This document shows, piece by piece, positions 33,132-45,500 of a DNA stretch of 64,000 nucleotides. This stretch comes from Heliocidaris erythrogramma (taxonomy: Eukaryota > Echinodermata > Echinoidea > Camarodonta > Echinometridae). A program made the position numbers and the translations under genes. How positions within the stretch are numbered: position 1 is the first letter of the stretch; the number at the start of each line of letters is the position of its first letter. The notes below the pieces were generated by a model. That model saw only the letters and a list, made by a program, of their open reading frames with translations, was not told the origin of the DNA and did not search any database. The DNA lies in the NCBI GenBank assembly GCA_025617745.1, contig CM046858.1, forward strand, positions 40,531,850-40,595,849, in the 5' to 3' direction.

Positions 33132-33189
<58 letters not shown>
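33131..33189. repeat. (AGT)n microsatellite
   Basis: About 19 AGT units, preceded by a decayed AGT/ACT-rich stretch from about 33005; minus-strand Tyr-rich frames here are artefacts. Confidence 0.95.
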
Positions 33190-34380
33190 AGAATAAAGAA
33201 GAAAATGATGAAGTAGTAGGAGGGGAAAGATTGAGGAAATGTGAGAAGGAAAAGAGGTAGAAGGACGGATATGGGAGAAAAGAAAAATTTGAATGGCCTT
33301 TCAAGGGGAAATGAGAATGAAAGTTGTTGCAAGAGTGTATTCAATGAAATTCAATGTTTTCAAACATGTTAACATTTTGGCCATCGAAATACATTTGAAA
33401 ATGTTAATGTCAACTTCACAATCAAAAATGTAAACACGTTATTCATTTCACGACCAGGTAAACATTCATTTTCACCTCTCATTCGCTTTTTACTCCACTT
33501 CAGTATTCAACTAATACTTCAAGAAAAATACCCGACAAATAGATTTCTAGCGCCGACAAAACTGTACATGAACTTTAGGTTAATAAGTAGGGTAAACGGA
33601 CAGCTATGATAAAGACGGCAAGGGGAAATACAATAACAATGGGATATAAGGAATATTTACATTTGATTATTTGCCTTGATCTGTTCTGTCTCTAATGATG
33701 CACTTTTACCTCGAATTGACCCTTAATTGGAGAACCATTAGGTATTTGCTTAAAATAAAGTAAATAATTGCCACATTTTCTCGTAGGCAATGTGATAATT
33801 GTTGTCTCTCTTTAACTCCCTGTTATGGTCTCATTTTATTATTGTGTTACATATGCACAATGGGTTAGCGAAGGGGGGGGCACGTTCTCCCTCCCATCGA
33901 ATGGCGAAAAAAGGAAGGAAAGAAAAAGGAGAAAATAGGGGAGAAAAGGAAAAAGAAGAGGGGGATAAGCACGAGAAAAGAAGATAGAACCCCCTCTGCA
34001 GCACCCCAAAATCGATGGCCTCGCAAGTTCACATTTCATTCATTAGGCAAGACTGGTGCCCCCTCCCCTCCTCCTTGGTGCCCCTGAATGGCTGACTCAC
34101 GCTACGCCATTGATACGACAAGTGTTAACCATCCTTTACAAGAAAAGACATAGATATCAAGCGAGCGACGTCCGTGATGTTGCTATTAGCGAGATAAGAT
34201 GAGGACGTTATGATGTAATCAAAAGATTGAAGTTCCTTTGAAGTTTTGTCTGGGAAAAACATTCACACAACCCGGAATTATAATCCTATTTATTATTTTG
34301 AAGACAGGAAAGCATGTGGCTTTAAGTTCTATCCGAGGCGCTCCGTAATATTGAGGACTAATGCCTTACCATTTTATACC
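33190..34380. other. Intergenic, nothing recognised
   Basis: Purine-rich text at 32930-32995, 33190-33260 and 33900-33985; no gene. Confidence 0.4.
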
Positions 34381-34700
34381 AGCTGGCACTAGCCTCCCCC
34401 TCCCGACTACGAGACCACGGATCTAAAGCACTCAGCCATGCTTCACACCGTATTAGGTGAAAGATATTCATAAAAAAAGTACTATATAGCGTATGGACTA
34501 AGCTTCGAGCCCAGGACCTTCCGTTTACAAGACCACCGCTCTACCACCAAGCCATGCATCCCGCCTCCAGGTGAAAGATATTCATCAAAAGGGCACTGGC
34601 GTCCGGACTGGCGTATCGATTGTAGGTTTTTTAATCCAGGACCTCCCGATTACGAGACCACCGCTCTATCACTAAGCCATGCTTCACACCGTCAGGGGAA
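34381..34700 (-). repeat. Three tRNA-like SINE heads in tandem, minus strand
   Basis: On the minus strand GCATGGCTTGGTGGTAGAGC (or close) occurs near 34550 and 34680 and, decayed, near 34440, each followed by GGTGGTCT-GTAA and a GGTCCTGG phrase about 150 bp apart. They look like A/B-box regions of tRNA-type SINEs repeated head to tail. Confidence 0.55.
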
Positions 34701-34910
34701 AGGTATAGCGTCACAGATGGATTTAAAACAAAGTGATTTGGTTCCCCGACCCCCTTGCCCATGGAAGAGGTGGGGGAGGGGGCTCGAGCATCCCCATTTA
34801 CTTTTAGCAAATGGATTGACGCTCAGTCATAGAGGGTACCGCGCACTCAGGCACTTTGTTCACTTTGAGCACAACCTCTTCTAAAATATTTTCAGAGATG
34901 ATTACGTGTC

Positions 34911-35375
34911 AGTGTTGCCACAGCTAAAAATCGGAATTATGCCAAGTCTCGTCCCAAATTATGCTTGATTGAGAAAAATTATGCTAGATCCATTTGAAGC
35001 GTAACTCAGGCGCCTGTGAACGATGTTGTTACTGGAGGTGTTGTGAGCCCCCCCCCCCCCCAAAAAAAAAAAGGTCCTCAGCATTTTAGTGTCTCTTTTT
35101 AAGTCCGAAATTCTCTGACAAGCAAAAAGAAAAAAAAAAGGTCCTCAGCATTTTAGTATCTCCTTTTCAGTCCAAAATTCTCTGACAAGCACAAAAAAAA
35201 TCCTCAGCGTTTTAGGGTCTCTTTTTAACTACCTTTTATTCCGAAATTCAGAATTATTCTAGATCCTAGTGAAAATGTGCTAGATTTGGCCAAATTATGC
35301 CAGGAATAATGCTAGATTCCAAGAGGGTCAAAATGATGCTAAAAAGCATAATTATGCTAGATGTGGCAACCTTGT
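34911..35375. mobile_element. Possible MITE with a 75-bp internal tandem repeat
   Basis: Edges GTTGCCACAGCTA and ATGTGGCAACC are inverted. Inside, about 35065-35240, the phrase GGTCCTCAGCATTTTAGTGT ... AAATTCTCTGACAAGC recurs three times, and TTATGCTAGAT phrases recur near both ends. Confidence 0.5.
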
Positions 35376-35951
35376 TACGTGTGGATCTGTAAGATCAACG
35401 TAAACTGTCAAGCTATTGTGATCACAGTTAGTCAGAGTTGCCTTATGAAAATAATACATTGGATTAATAAAAACAAAGAAAAAAAGTAATACATTGGATT
35501 TGACATATGTTTAATATTGTTTGCATTTAAGTGAACGGAAAGGAATAGCTCTATGTTTCTTAAATATACTGTATATGAGACTGTCAAATACAAAACATCG
35601 AAAGTACCTATTTTGTTCAAACAAAAAATAAATAACTGTACTCTAATAGCCTTTCTTACTTCATGCTTTGGGAAGACAAAAGGACCGACAACTCACCATT
35701 AGATCGACTATCAGAGGAGAAAATATCCGGTGAAAGTGTTCGGAAATATTGGACAAAGAGAAACGCGCATGTCGTCATCTCCCGATTATTAGTTTTGCAA
35801 GGAAATCTTCGTCATGATATAGGTCGAGTACTTGGATAGCAAAAAACCTCAAAGCACGACCCAAAACCTGATACAATGATAACCTTCTCGCCAAACTTGA
35901 AAGTAATCCGTTCGCAATGGACATCTCTTTTACTGCTCCCCTATTCCCCCC

Positions 35952-35982
<31 letters not shown>

Positions 35983-36151
35983 CCTTCCCTCCCTCCCTCC
36001 CTCTCACTTAATACTGTCCATTTCTCCCCGGCCGTCGACTGACTATGAAATGTACTCTAGTACTATAAAGGACTGGCTGTAATCCATTGTTTTTTGTGCG
36101 TAAATTCTTTTAACATGTCTAATGTTCCCGCTGTAAACACTCATGGGAGCT
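35376..36151 (+). other. Upstream flank of HUNK
   Basis: A pyrimidine-rich microsatellite ((CT)n, (ATCT)n, (CCCT)n) at 35950-36003 lies about 200 bp before the HUNK start. No other site can be fixed. Confidence 0.4.
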
Positions 36152-36157
36152 TATAAA
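36152..36157 (+). promoter_or_regulatory. HUNK: Possible TATA box of HUNK
   Basis: TATAAA lies 32 bp before the first in-frame ATG and 71-98 bp before the alternatives at 36223-36250. If it sets the start of transcription, the first ATG would sit at the cap site, favouring the later ATGs. AT-rich surroundings make chance occurrence possible. Confidence 0.35.
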
Positions 36158-36183
36158 TGTGTGTATATTAATGAGATTATTTT

Positions 36184-36594
36184 ATGATATCGATATCACT
36201 TTGTATATACGACACGCCACGCATGATGTCATTGACCTGTCGTCTGCCGATGGATCGCGGTGGCGAAACGATCGGCCGTTCGGATAGAGCAGGCGATCGC
36301 TTTCAACCTTTGCCAACCCCGCTTCGTCGCGGTATGCCTCTGCAGCCTCTCCAGTACGTCGCGACCAGGCCGAGGTCATCGATCTCTAAACGGACATCGT
36401 CTATGCTCACGAAGAAGTACGGGCCTCCGTTGCAGGGCGTTATGGCGGTCGTTGGGCGATCGCCGTTGTCGAAAGAGTTGATGGCGACCTACAAGCACAC
36501 GAAGCGGGTCGGACCCTATCTCCTCGGCCCGACTATCGGGGAGGGGAGCTTCGCGAAAGTGAAAGAGGCGATGCACGTTCTCGTTGGAGAAAAG
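36184..36594 (+). CDS. HUNK: HUNK exon 1 (N-terminus, P-loop)
   Basis: 137 codons ending VGEK. The HUNK signature HTKRVGPYLLG and the P-loop GEGSFAKV occupy its end. GEK must join VAIK of exon 2, which puts the boundary at AAG|gcgagt: a GC donor. The longest frame starts at 36184, but a TATA-like box 32 bp upstream suggests that the ATGs at 36223-36250 are the real start choices. Confidence 0.85.
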
Positions 36595-39500
36595 GCGAGT
36601 TTCTAATCTTTTAATTAATTTGCATAGTATGTTTAATCGAAGGGATATTTAGTGTTAATTTTACGAGATATTAAGATTTTAATCATTTAGAAACAACAGT
36701 CAAAATCAAATACGTTTCACAGAAAGAAAGCGCCGAAGTTGTTTGTGATCTCACTTTCTCATATTTCCTTTCGCTGTGGCAACGGCTTTAGAGTTTAAAA
36801 TATATATGTTTCAATTTAATGCTCCAGACTTAACGTGAACATCATTATGTAGGACGAGGTTGAAAGTGTATAAGATTCCATGATCGTGAAATCAAGAAGT
36901 CGGGGTATAAAAGGCCTATACCCAGTACTCTTGATTGCAGCAAAAAAAAAATCAGTAGGGGCTAAATTTGAAAATGCTAGTTTATAGCATCGATTTTATT
37001 TTACAAACTATATGATAAATTATGACTATTAACTATAAATCATGTCGGTTTTGTCTCTTTCACATTTTCTATGTTTACAGTAAAACTTGAGTTTGCATTG
37101 CGGACAATTCCATATAATTATGTGTTATTGTTTATTGATTTTATTCTATTGTTTTTTGGGAAAGTATTTCGTGTTTTTATGAATGATGTATAAGCCAATG
37201 AAATGTTACTTAAATTTTTGCCTTGCTACCGTCCGATTCCTAAACTTCAGTGTGATAATTTCATAAGTGAGTATGGAATGTTGAAATTGTGTTTATGTTT
37301 AGCGCTAGAGTGAATGAAGTCAATAAGGCAATGTAAAAAAAAATACAGGGAGTTCATTCAAAGTTTGAATTTACATTATATTATCATCATCAAGATCTAC
37401 ACATTGATTCTTTTATGATCAGATCACTTTATAATAAACCATTATCTTGAATGAATAAAACAACTTTAATTCGGCTTCATGCTCTGCAGTAATTAAATGC
37501 AGTGAAATGACTGTCATAAATGTCATGGCCTTCTTAAGGGCCGGTCAACACCAACAAAACGGGCCGACCGCTCCGAAATTCCCCACTCGAATTTTAGTCC
37601 CAGTCCCCCCCCCCCGGGTGTGTCGAATGCAAATGCAAATGGAATACTCCCCAGAGAGTGGAGAATGTGCATACATTGTGTGCGGGCAAGCCAGAATCCG
37701 ATGACCGGGGTAACGATATCTGTCAAGCGCTTAGAGACATCGCTGATCTATTAGGTGCTATGTAAAAGCGGAATATTATTATTATTAATGTGTATACTGG
37801 GTAATATTGGACATCATGACATACATGACATAGGATGGAGAACATTATTTTTCATATGGAATGTGGAGTTTTTGGACGGGCTGAGGAATAAACATCAATC
37901 GAACACAGCTGAACAGTTATTATCATAACCTTATGTATACATGTAGGAAGAACAGCCATTATATTAATGGGACTGAATAAAGCTATCCAGCCGTAGTTTT
38001 TGGGGGGCAATTTTTGATTGATATATTTGTGTATATTCAACTTTGTATACGAAAATCAAATGAAACCCAAAAAGTGAAGTGAAGTACGTGACTACTATAA
38101 AGTAACTAAAAAACATTTAAAAAAATCAATTTTAAGGGATCATCTAACATTAAATGCAAGATCCGGGAGAAAATTATATTACAAGGAAACTATCTTAGCA
38201 ATATCATATTTCCATGTATGCAGGAATTGTGGCAGCTTCATGTAGTAAATTATTTCGGAACATTAATTCACAAAGAAAAGAAATCGACAATTCGCAGGTA
38301 CAAATCGCATTGCCTGCAGATGCGTTTGAAAATGACAATAACCTATTCGACCCGTCATGATTTCTACTGGCAATACAACGACACATTTACACTGTTGGAA
38401 TTGCTTGAAGAGGATATTGTTGAACGTTTCTTTTGTGATTTTGTGATATCTAATTGCATTCGGAATTGAATGCACTTCATTTTGTTACTTAATATGTGTC
38501 ACCATGGTCACAGATATATTTGACAAGTGGCCTACCGACAAGCACATCCCTCTGATCCCTTGATATAGACGTACAAAATCGTTATCAATACATACACTGG
38601 TATGTGCATGTTATTATGAAAATCAGTTCTTTTTGTTTTGTTTTGCTTTGTTTTTGTTTGTCTTTGTTTTGATTGCTGTTGTATTCACTCAGTTTCATGA
38701 TATACTGTATCTGTATTTTAACATTGTTTGTTTTCTTTACTATGTACACAGGGCTCTTTTTTTAAAGCAGGCCTTTAGGCTCTGAAAAAGACTACCCTGT
38801 TTTTAAATGAAACGTAGTGAATAAATATATAAATAAAAAAGAAATGAAAGATAAACTTTACAGATTGAAGACTATCTTACTCAACTTGATAATAATGAAT
38901 GCAAGTTTGTGCCCCGCCCCCACCCCCCCCCCCAAAAAAAAAGGGGGAGAAAAAAATGAAGTCGACGTTTCACTATTTCGCCTAATTTCCTGAATGTAAG
39001 TCCATATTTTGTTTGGTCCAACATTATAATGTATAATGACAATATTCCCTTTATATTATGGTTTGTTCCGTTGCTTTAACATGCCTGTCTCAACCTATTC
39101 TTGGATAACCGTTTGCTAAAAACAGTATTCACTGATCATGGGTGCTCTACTTATAGAGGCGATTGTTCACGGTCATTTAGATTAGAACAAAATGGAGAAA
39201 CTGGTGGACTTTGGACAAAGGTGCATAATTATGTAAAACAAGTCATTCGTATCGGTCAGTTGGGGCTAAATTGGAACAGAAGTGACCACTTTCGTCTTCT
39301 ATTTCCAGATCCAATTTCTTGGATGAGAGGAGGGTGGGAGAGAGAGTGAGCGGGGCAGCTATGGAAGCAGTTTAATTTTAGAATGCCTCTCTGTGTGGGC
39401 CTTTATCTGTTTAAAATGCATGCTTAAGAATACTTCTATACTTATTTATTATCGTCATGATGTCGTTCTCATATTCGAGTCAAGAGGAAAGAACCGCTTG

Positions 39501-42500
39501 AAATATCATTGCATTATTTCGTTTTTTGGTTCGAACATAAGTTTTAAGCCGTAGATAAAGTCCAGGACCCATGTGCATAAAAGGCTACTAGTTTAGCTGG
39601 CAACTAGTGCTTAGTAAGATTATAAATTCCCTAGTTTATACCTACGGAGTTGGCAACTAATTTGTGTTGCATAAAACCTCACTAGGCACATTGCTTACTA
39701 GTTGCATACTAGGACAATTTGGTTTGTAAATGATTTGGGTGCTATAGCCTTGAAGAGGAGGTAATTATGTCAGATACAATAGGCTTGTAGACAAGGTTAT
39801 TGTGTTTGAGCTTCGAACCACATTCCAATGAGCATAACTCATTTCTAAGGGTCTTTGTAACATTGCATTACTGCCCAGTACTTACATTTTGTAGAAATTC
39901 ATAAATTCTCTATACAAGGTTGCTACAGCTAGTACATAAAGTTACAACTACAACCATGAGTCTCAAGCGTCCAAGAAAAATTAATTTTACTCAAGACGAA
40001 AACCTGTTCTTGGCCGACAATATGAAGAGTTTAAACATGTCATAGATGTCATCTAGTTGTCATCTAGTGACTTAGAGGTACCCCAGATCAACTCTAACTT
40101 TTGCCAGAATTTTAGAATGTTACTATATCTAGTTGGGTTTTATGCATCACAATTAGTAATCATCTAGGCTTAGTAAGCAACTTAAGTCCATTTTAGTTGC
40201 CAACTAGGCCTAGTAGCCTTTTATGCACATGGACCCAGCTGGCTAATTACTCAAAAGAACCGAAAACACTTATGTCAATTTGGAACAGTCTTATATATAC
40301 CTCGAACTATTTATGAAAGCTTGAAATTATGGGGACCCAAAGTGCGAGTGTGTCTGGATTTCAAATCTATATAAACGGTCGCTCTCTCACGGGAAATAGA
40401 ATACTAGTAGATGTTCGTTAATTTAATTACTTCTACCTCTTCGTACTCTCAACTTGACTCTGCTCGCACCATGCTCACAGTTACATGTGGATTTTTTTTT
40501 CTCATTTAGTCATGGAACCTACCTATTGATGGGCATGTCATACGGAAAACTAATTCTATAATTTAGAGATTCAAATAATTAATGCAAATTATAGAATTAT
40601 GAATGAATTTGCAAATTGGTTTAGATTATTCCATACTTGGGCTCTTCGTCAGCAAACATTTTTTTAGTTTTAAATATAGATAGATATAGTTGCAAATCAG
40701 CAGCAACAGTGCAGCGGCATTCAGTTGCATCAACTGCAGCTTAACAGTCGTCGCCATCATCATCACTACCACCACTACCACCACCATCATCATCATAATC
40801 ATCATCATCATCTTCGTCATCATCACAACATCATTATCATCACTATCACCGTCACCATCACCTCCACTATCATCACCATCGTCATCACTGTCATCACCAT
40901 CATCATCATCATCACCTCCACCATCGTCGTCATCATCATCATCATCAGCAGCATCATCAATATCATAGTCTCCGGTTTCACTTCTCTCAATGTTTGGTTA
41001 CTAGGTTGCTATCAAGATAATTGACAAGAGAGATGCGAGAGAGGATGCTTATCTCCACAAGACCCTCCGTAGGGAGGCGGGGCTGCTCCAGCTCTTAGGC
41101 CACACCCACATCGTACGTCTTCTTGAAGTCATGGAAACGGACAACAACTTGTACTTGGTGTTGGAGCTCTGCGGGGGCGGGCCTTTGCTGGATAGAGTGT
41201 GTGAGAAGGGCGGGCTGGAAGAGGGCGTGGCCAGACGGTACATCAAACAGGTGGCGTCGGCTGTGTACCATATGCATCAAACGGGCGTAGTGCACAGGTA
41301 AGATGACTTTTAAAAGAAAGTCACGTCTATATTCATGCTGAATAAAGTACCTCTCAAAAATGGACCCAATGATTGTTAACAAATAGTTTAGTAAAATGTG
41401 AGTTATTTTGCACTGAAGTGTAAATTTCCAAGGAACCCTCAACTCCATATTTGTAGTTTAAAAAATACGCTTTATAATTTGCTACTGCAAAACAGGCCCT
41501 ATGTCAATTATGATTTGAAGGATTCATATTGTTCCCACTGGATGACTATACCAAAATTATTATGCATCCAAAAAATATTAGTTAACTATTGAGTTAAACT
41601 GAGGATTAGTGATTAAATGATCAAAATGATAAAAACATAACTAAGATTTCTTCCTTATTAAACACAGGCAACTTGTCATTTTCGTAACCAATTTTGAACT
41701 GATATTTTAATACGAGACATATAAGAAACATCACTGTAATGCTACTCCCTGGAGTGTGTATTTTCTTTGTGTTGATGGTCTGCGTAATTATTCAAAAACA
41801 TATTGCTTGCATTTCTATTTCGTAAATTTCTCAACAGAGATCTTAAAGTCGAGAATCTTCTCCTTGACGACAACGACAAAATTCGAATAATAGGTAGGTT
41901 AAACCTTAAATGATAATAATTAAGTTGGTGGGAACTGGCATTGTTGTTTTATCCGTGTTTTACCCTTAATCAGGTGGTTCTGACTTCGTATTTCCGCTTG
42001 ATTTGTAAGTCATAAAATGAAACATAAATTAACTTGGACTTATCAAGGAATGTTAACATGCATTTAGAAGAATATAAAAATACTTTTTTCCATTTATTAT
42101 CGTTGTCTCTTTTCGTTACATTTTGCTTAATGCTTGTAAGGCTTATTACATCTCTAATTTCCTTCTATATATTTTTGACTGAGTAATATCATCAGGCGAC
42201 TCGAGTCAAGATCTTAAGAAATTAAAATGGGGCCGGCTGTATTATCGTTTTCTCTTTCCGTTTAGAAATATTTCTGAATGCTCTTAAATCCTATCTGTAT
42301 CCTTTCCTTGATTTCTATTTTTTTTTCTCTAGATTTTGGACTAAGTAATTTCATCGGGAACCTCGAACGAGAAACAGACATTAGGGATGCTAAGAAGCGG
42401 GAACGGGAATTCTCGAGCCGCAAACAGGCGGACGTCCGAGCTACCCGAAGACAGAGCCGTACCGTCGGTTCAGGAAGGAATGGCGTCACAGGTGATAGTG

Positions 42501-45500
42501 ACGGTAAAGGAAGACCAGGTGAACCCAAGGGCGTGGTCAGGACGCGGCTTCCTTCAGATGATGGCACTAAACGACGGACCAGAGGCTCTTCCCTTCGCGA
42601 GGACAACGGCCAAGAAACGTGGTGTGAAAGAGCGGGACAGCAACGGAAAACCAGCAAAGAACACCCGAATATTTACAGGTCCAATCCGAAACAAAATGGC
42701 GCCCGAGTTCATGGCGGGAACGTTCAATTTCCAGGACAATCCACACATCGCCGGAAGGCCGCCGAGGAACAGAATTCTCCCGAGAAAAGACGGAATGTCT
42801 TGAAGAATAGAACATCGGATGTATTCGGGACAAAGAATTTTGCGGGAACGCTTTGCGGGAGTCCAGCCTATGCAGCTCCTGAGATTATTGCAAGGAAGCG
42901 ATATGGGCCAAAGGTGGACGTTTGGAGCATGTAAGAAAATCTCATATTTTCTTGTTGTATTCACGAATTGCATTTGCTAAAATAAGAATGGTATAGACCG
43001 TGTTGATACAGTTTTTATGCACTCTTTAGCTTGTTCCCGTCTTAATTAACTTTGAGTGAAGTTCATTTGTACGTTAAAAGAGGCTTTCACTTTCAAAGAG
43101 AGGATATCACCTATAAAATAATTTCCCTAAAAAATATGTTGTGTGGTTAAAAAAAAAATCCGTTAAATAGTAAGATGTGGTTTGATTCTGATGACAGTGA
43201 TTAAATCACATCCATGTTCATTATATATTACCCGATTCTTGAAGCTACATAGTTTGGATGGGCCGTCTTATAAAATTTAGGTCCTTCTCCTTCAAGTGAC
43301 CGACCTTCTTTTATCATGGATTTATACGAACGACTGTAAAAACCCAGTTAAAGATACAACGTTAAAACATTCTGTAAAATTCCCTTGAGAACATCCTTGC
43401 ATTCAATATTCTATTGTTCGTCGTACCAAATATATTTTTTCTATTTTCATGGAAAAGCAAATATCCCGTCTGTTATTATACCACAACCCATATGTTTTTT
43501 CACATTCTATTATTCAAGGCGTCGAACAGCCAATACACGATCGATCTAGGCTAACACCTCTTACAAAACATAAGAGCTGTAATTGGGTCATGATTGTTTA
43601 TGCAGGACACACACTCCCATAAAAATACAACGATCATAATTATCGCCGGTGCAAGGCTTGTCAGTTTGTGGACAAAGATCACAATTTTTGGCCATTTATG
43701 ACTATGCCAATGTCCAATTTATATGCGTTTATCTACCCACCTAATATGGCTTAATTACTTCAAATTATGACAACTGTATAGTTGAGCAAATTTTGACAGG
43801 CTATTAGGCTATTAAGGGCCATAAATTGACCCCAGTGGTGGTATTTTTTCTGTATGCATAAGAGTAATTTAGATATCAAACTGACGTGATGAATTAATTA
43901 TCAAGTCTTTGGTCAAAATCAGAATTACTGTATTATATTGGCATTGCTTTTTAGTATAGCTGTCCACTTTAAAGATAAAGGGGTGTTTATAAATATACAG
44001 GACTTGTAATTTTCTTTTAATAATCGCGATCTATATGTAATATTGAACTTTGTGAATAGTTATTCAACACCGAAGGGGTATTGTATAAGGTATAATTAAC
44101 TGTGTATAGATCACTATGAATTATCATGTCTAAAAGACAGTGCTGTTCTATTATGTCATTGATTTATGAGTAAATTTTTAAATCATTCTTCACATTCCTT
44201 TAATTTTGTGTACATAAAGATTCATTTCAAAATATGAAAATAGCACATTTTCTTTAACTGAGATAATATACCTTTATTTTCTCCCACCTTTTGAACGACA
44301 ATTTAAATGCCACTATATATAAGAGGTGTTGTGGTCAAGTGGATAAGTCTCCGGACTGTGAACCACATGGTACAGGGTTCGAATCCCTGCTGAAGCGCTA
44401 ACGTCCCTTGGCAAGACAATAATCTACATTTGCCACACTCGACCCGGGTGTAGTAAGTGGATACCTGTGGAGTGTTTCATAAAGGTGTTCGTAAGTTACG
44501 AATGACTTTACGCACGACTGGGGATGTCCTTGTGCTAAATGATTGAGAATCTGAGCGCCTAAGAACCTGTTCCAGTCGTTCGTAAAGTCATGCATAACTT
44601 TCCAAACAGCTTTATCAAACACCAGCCTGGTTGGATTTATTCCTTGAATACACTGAGCGCTACCATTGCCATTCCAAAGTCCTCGGCTTAGGAATAGTCA
44701 GGTCTGTTATTGGGGACAGAATTTTGGGGACAGAATTTACAAAGGCGCAATTTTTTGCCTGTGAGTCATATGTATTAAAAGCGTAGGGTGCCACGAAATC
44801 GGTGAATGGCACCTATTTAAAAATGCTAATTTATGCAAAAAACACAAATTAAATTGTTTGTCTCGAAATATAATTATATTAATGTTCCCAAAAATGGGAA
44901 CATTAATACTGAAACTCTTAACGTCGCTATTTCCTTCACTTTCTTTCTGTAATCTTTCTTTCCTCTATCGGAATACCTCTCCCTATCTGCCTCTGTAGCT
45001 TTCTCTTCATCTCCCCATCTCTCTCTCTCTCTCTCTCTCTCTTGCTCACTTTCCCTCTCTGCCTGTGTTTATATCTCTTTAAATAATACCATATTCGGCA
45101 TTTATTTGGTTCAATACGGTGATCATTTTCTCTAACTTCGTTGCAGTGGAGTCAACGCGTATGCCCTACTGACTGGGACGCTTCCCTTCATCGTGGAGCC
45201 GTTCAACCTCTATCAGCTCCTGTGCAAGATACAGAAAGGAGAGATGGGTCCCCTGCCTTCTGGCCTCTCATCAGGTATGGTATATAAAAAAAGTCTGGCA
45301 AAGGAGAGACCTTTGATTTGGTTTAGATTTAATTTGACTTTATTCGTCACGTACTTAAAGCATAACACTGGGAGTAAAATGCCTAAAAATTTGTTTACAT
45401 AAGAATATTATTGTATGACATCGAGATGAATATACCTTGACAGGATAACCCATGAAAGCTGACGATTGCATCTTATTTTCAATAATGACGAGAAACATAT

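Larger units (their letters stand above)
36595..41004 (+). other. HUNK: HUNK intron 1 (GC-AG)
   Basis: Starts gcgagt after AAG and ends ttactag before GTTGCT. GEK|VAIK across the junction is the conserved HUNK text, and the only nearby GT (two bases on) would shift the frame to an early stop. Holds a SINE piece, a MITE and a CAT microsatellite. Confidence 0.85.

Noticed and set aside
33093-33344. Tyr-rich minus-strand frame
   Set aside because: Translation of the AGT microsatellite.
38218-38469. 83-codon open frame in HUNK intron 1
   Set aside because: Overlaps an equally long antisense frame; no recognisable protein.
40690-41024. Ser/Pro- and His-rich open frames
   Set aside because: Translation of the CAT/CAC microsatellite.
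42262-42973. Minus-strand and second-frame ORFs over HUNK exon 4
   Set aside because: Shadows of the stop-poor activation-segment insertion; no family recognised.
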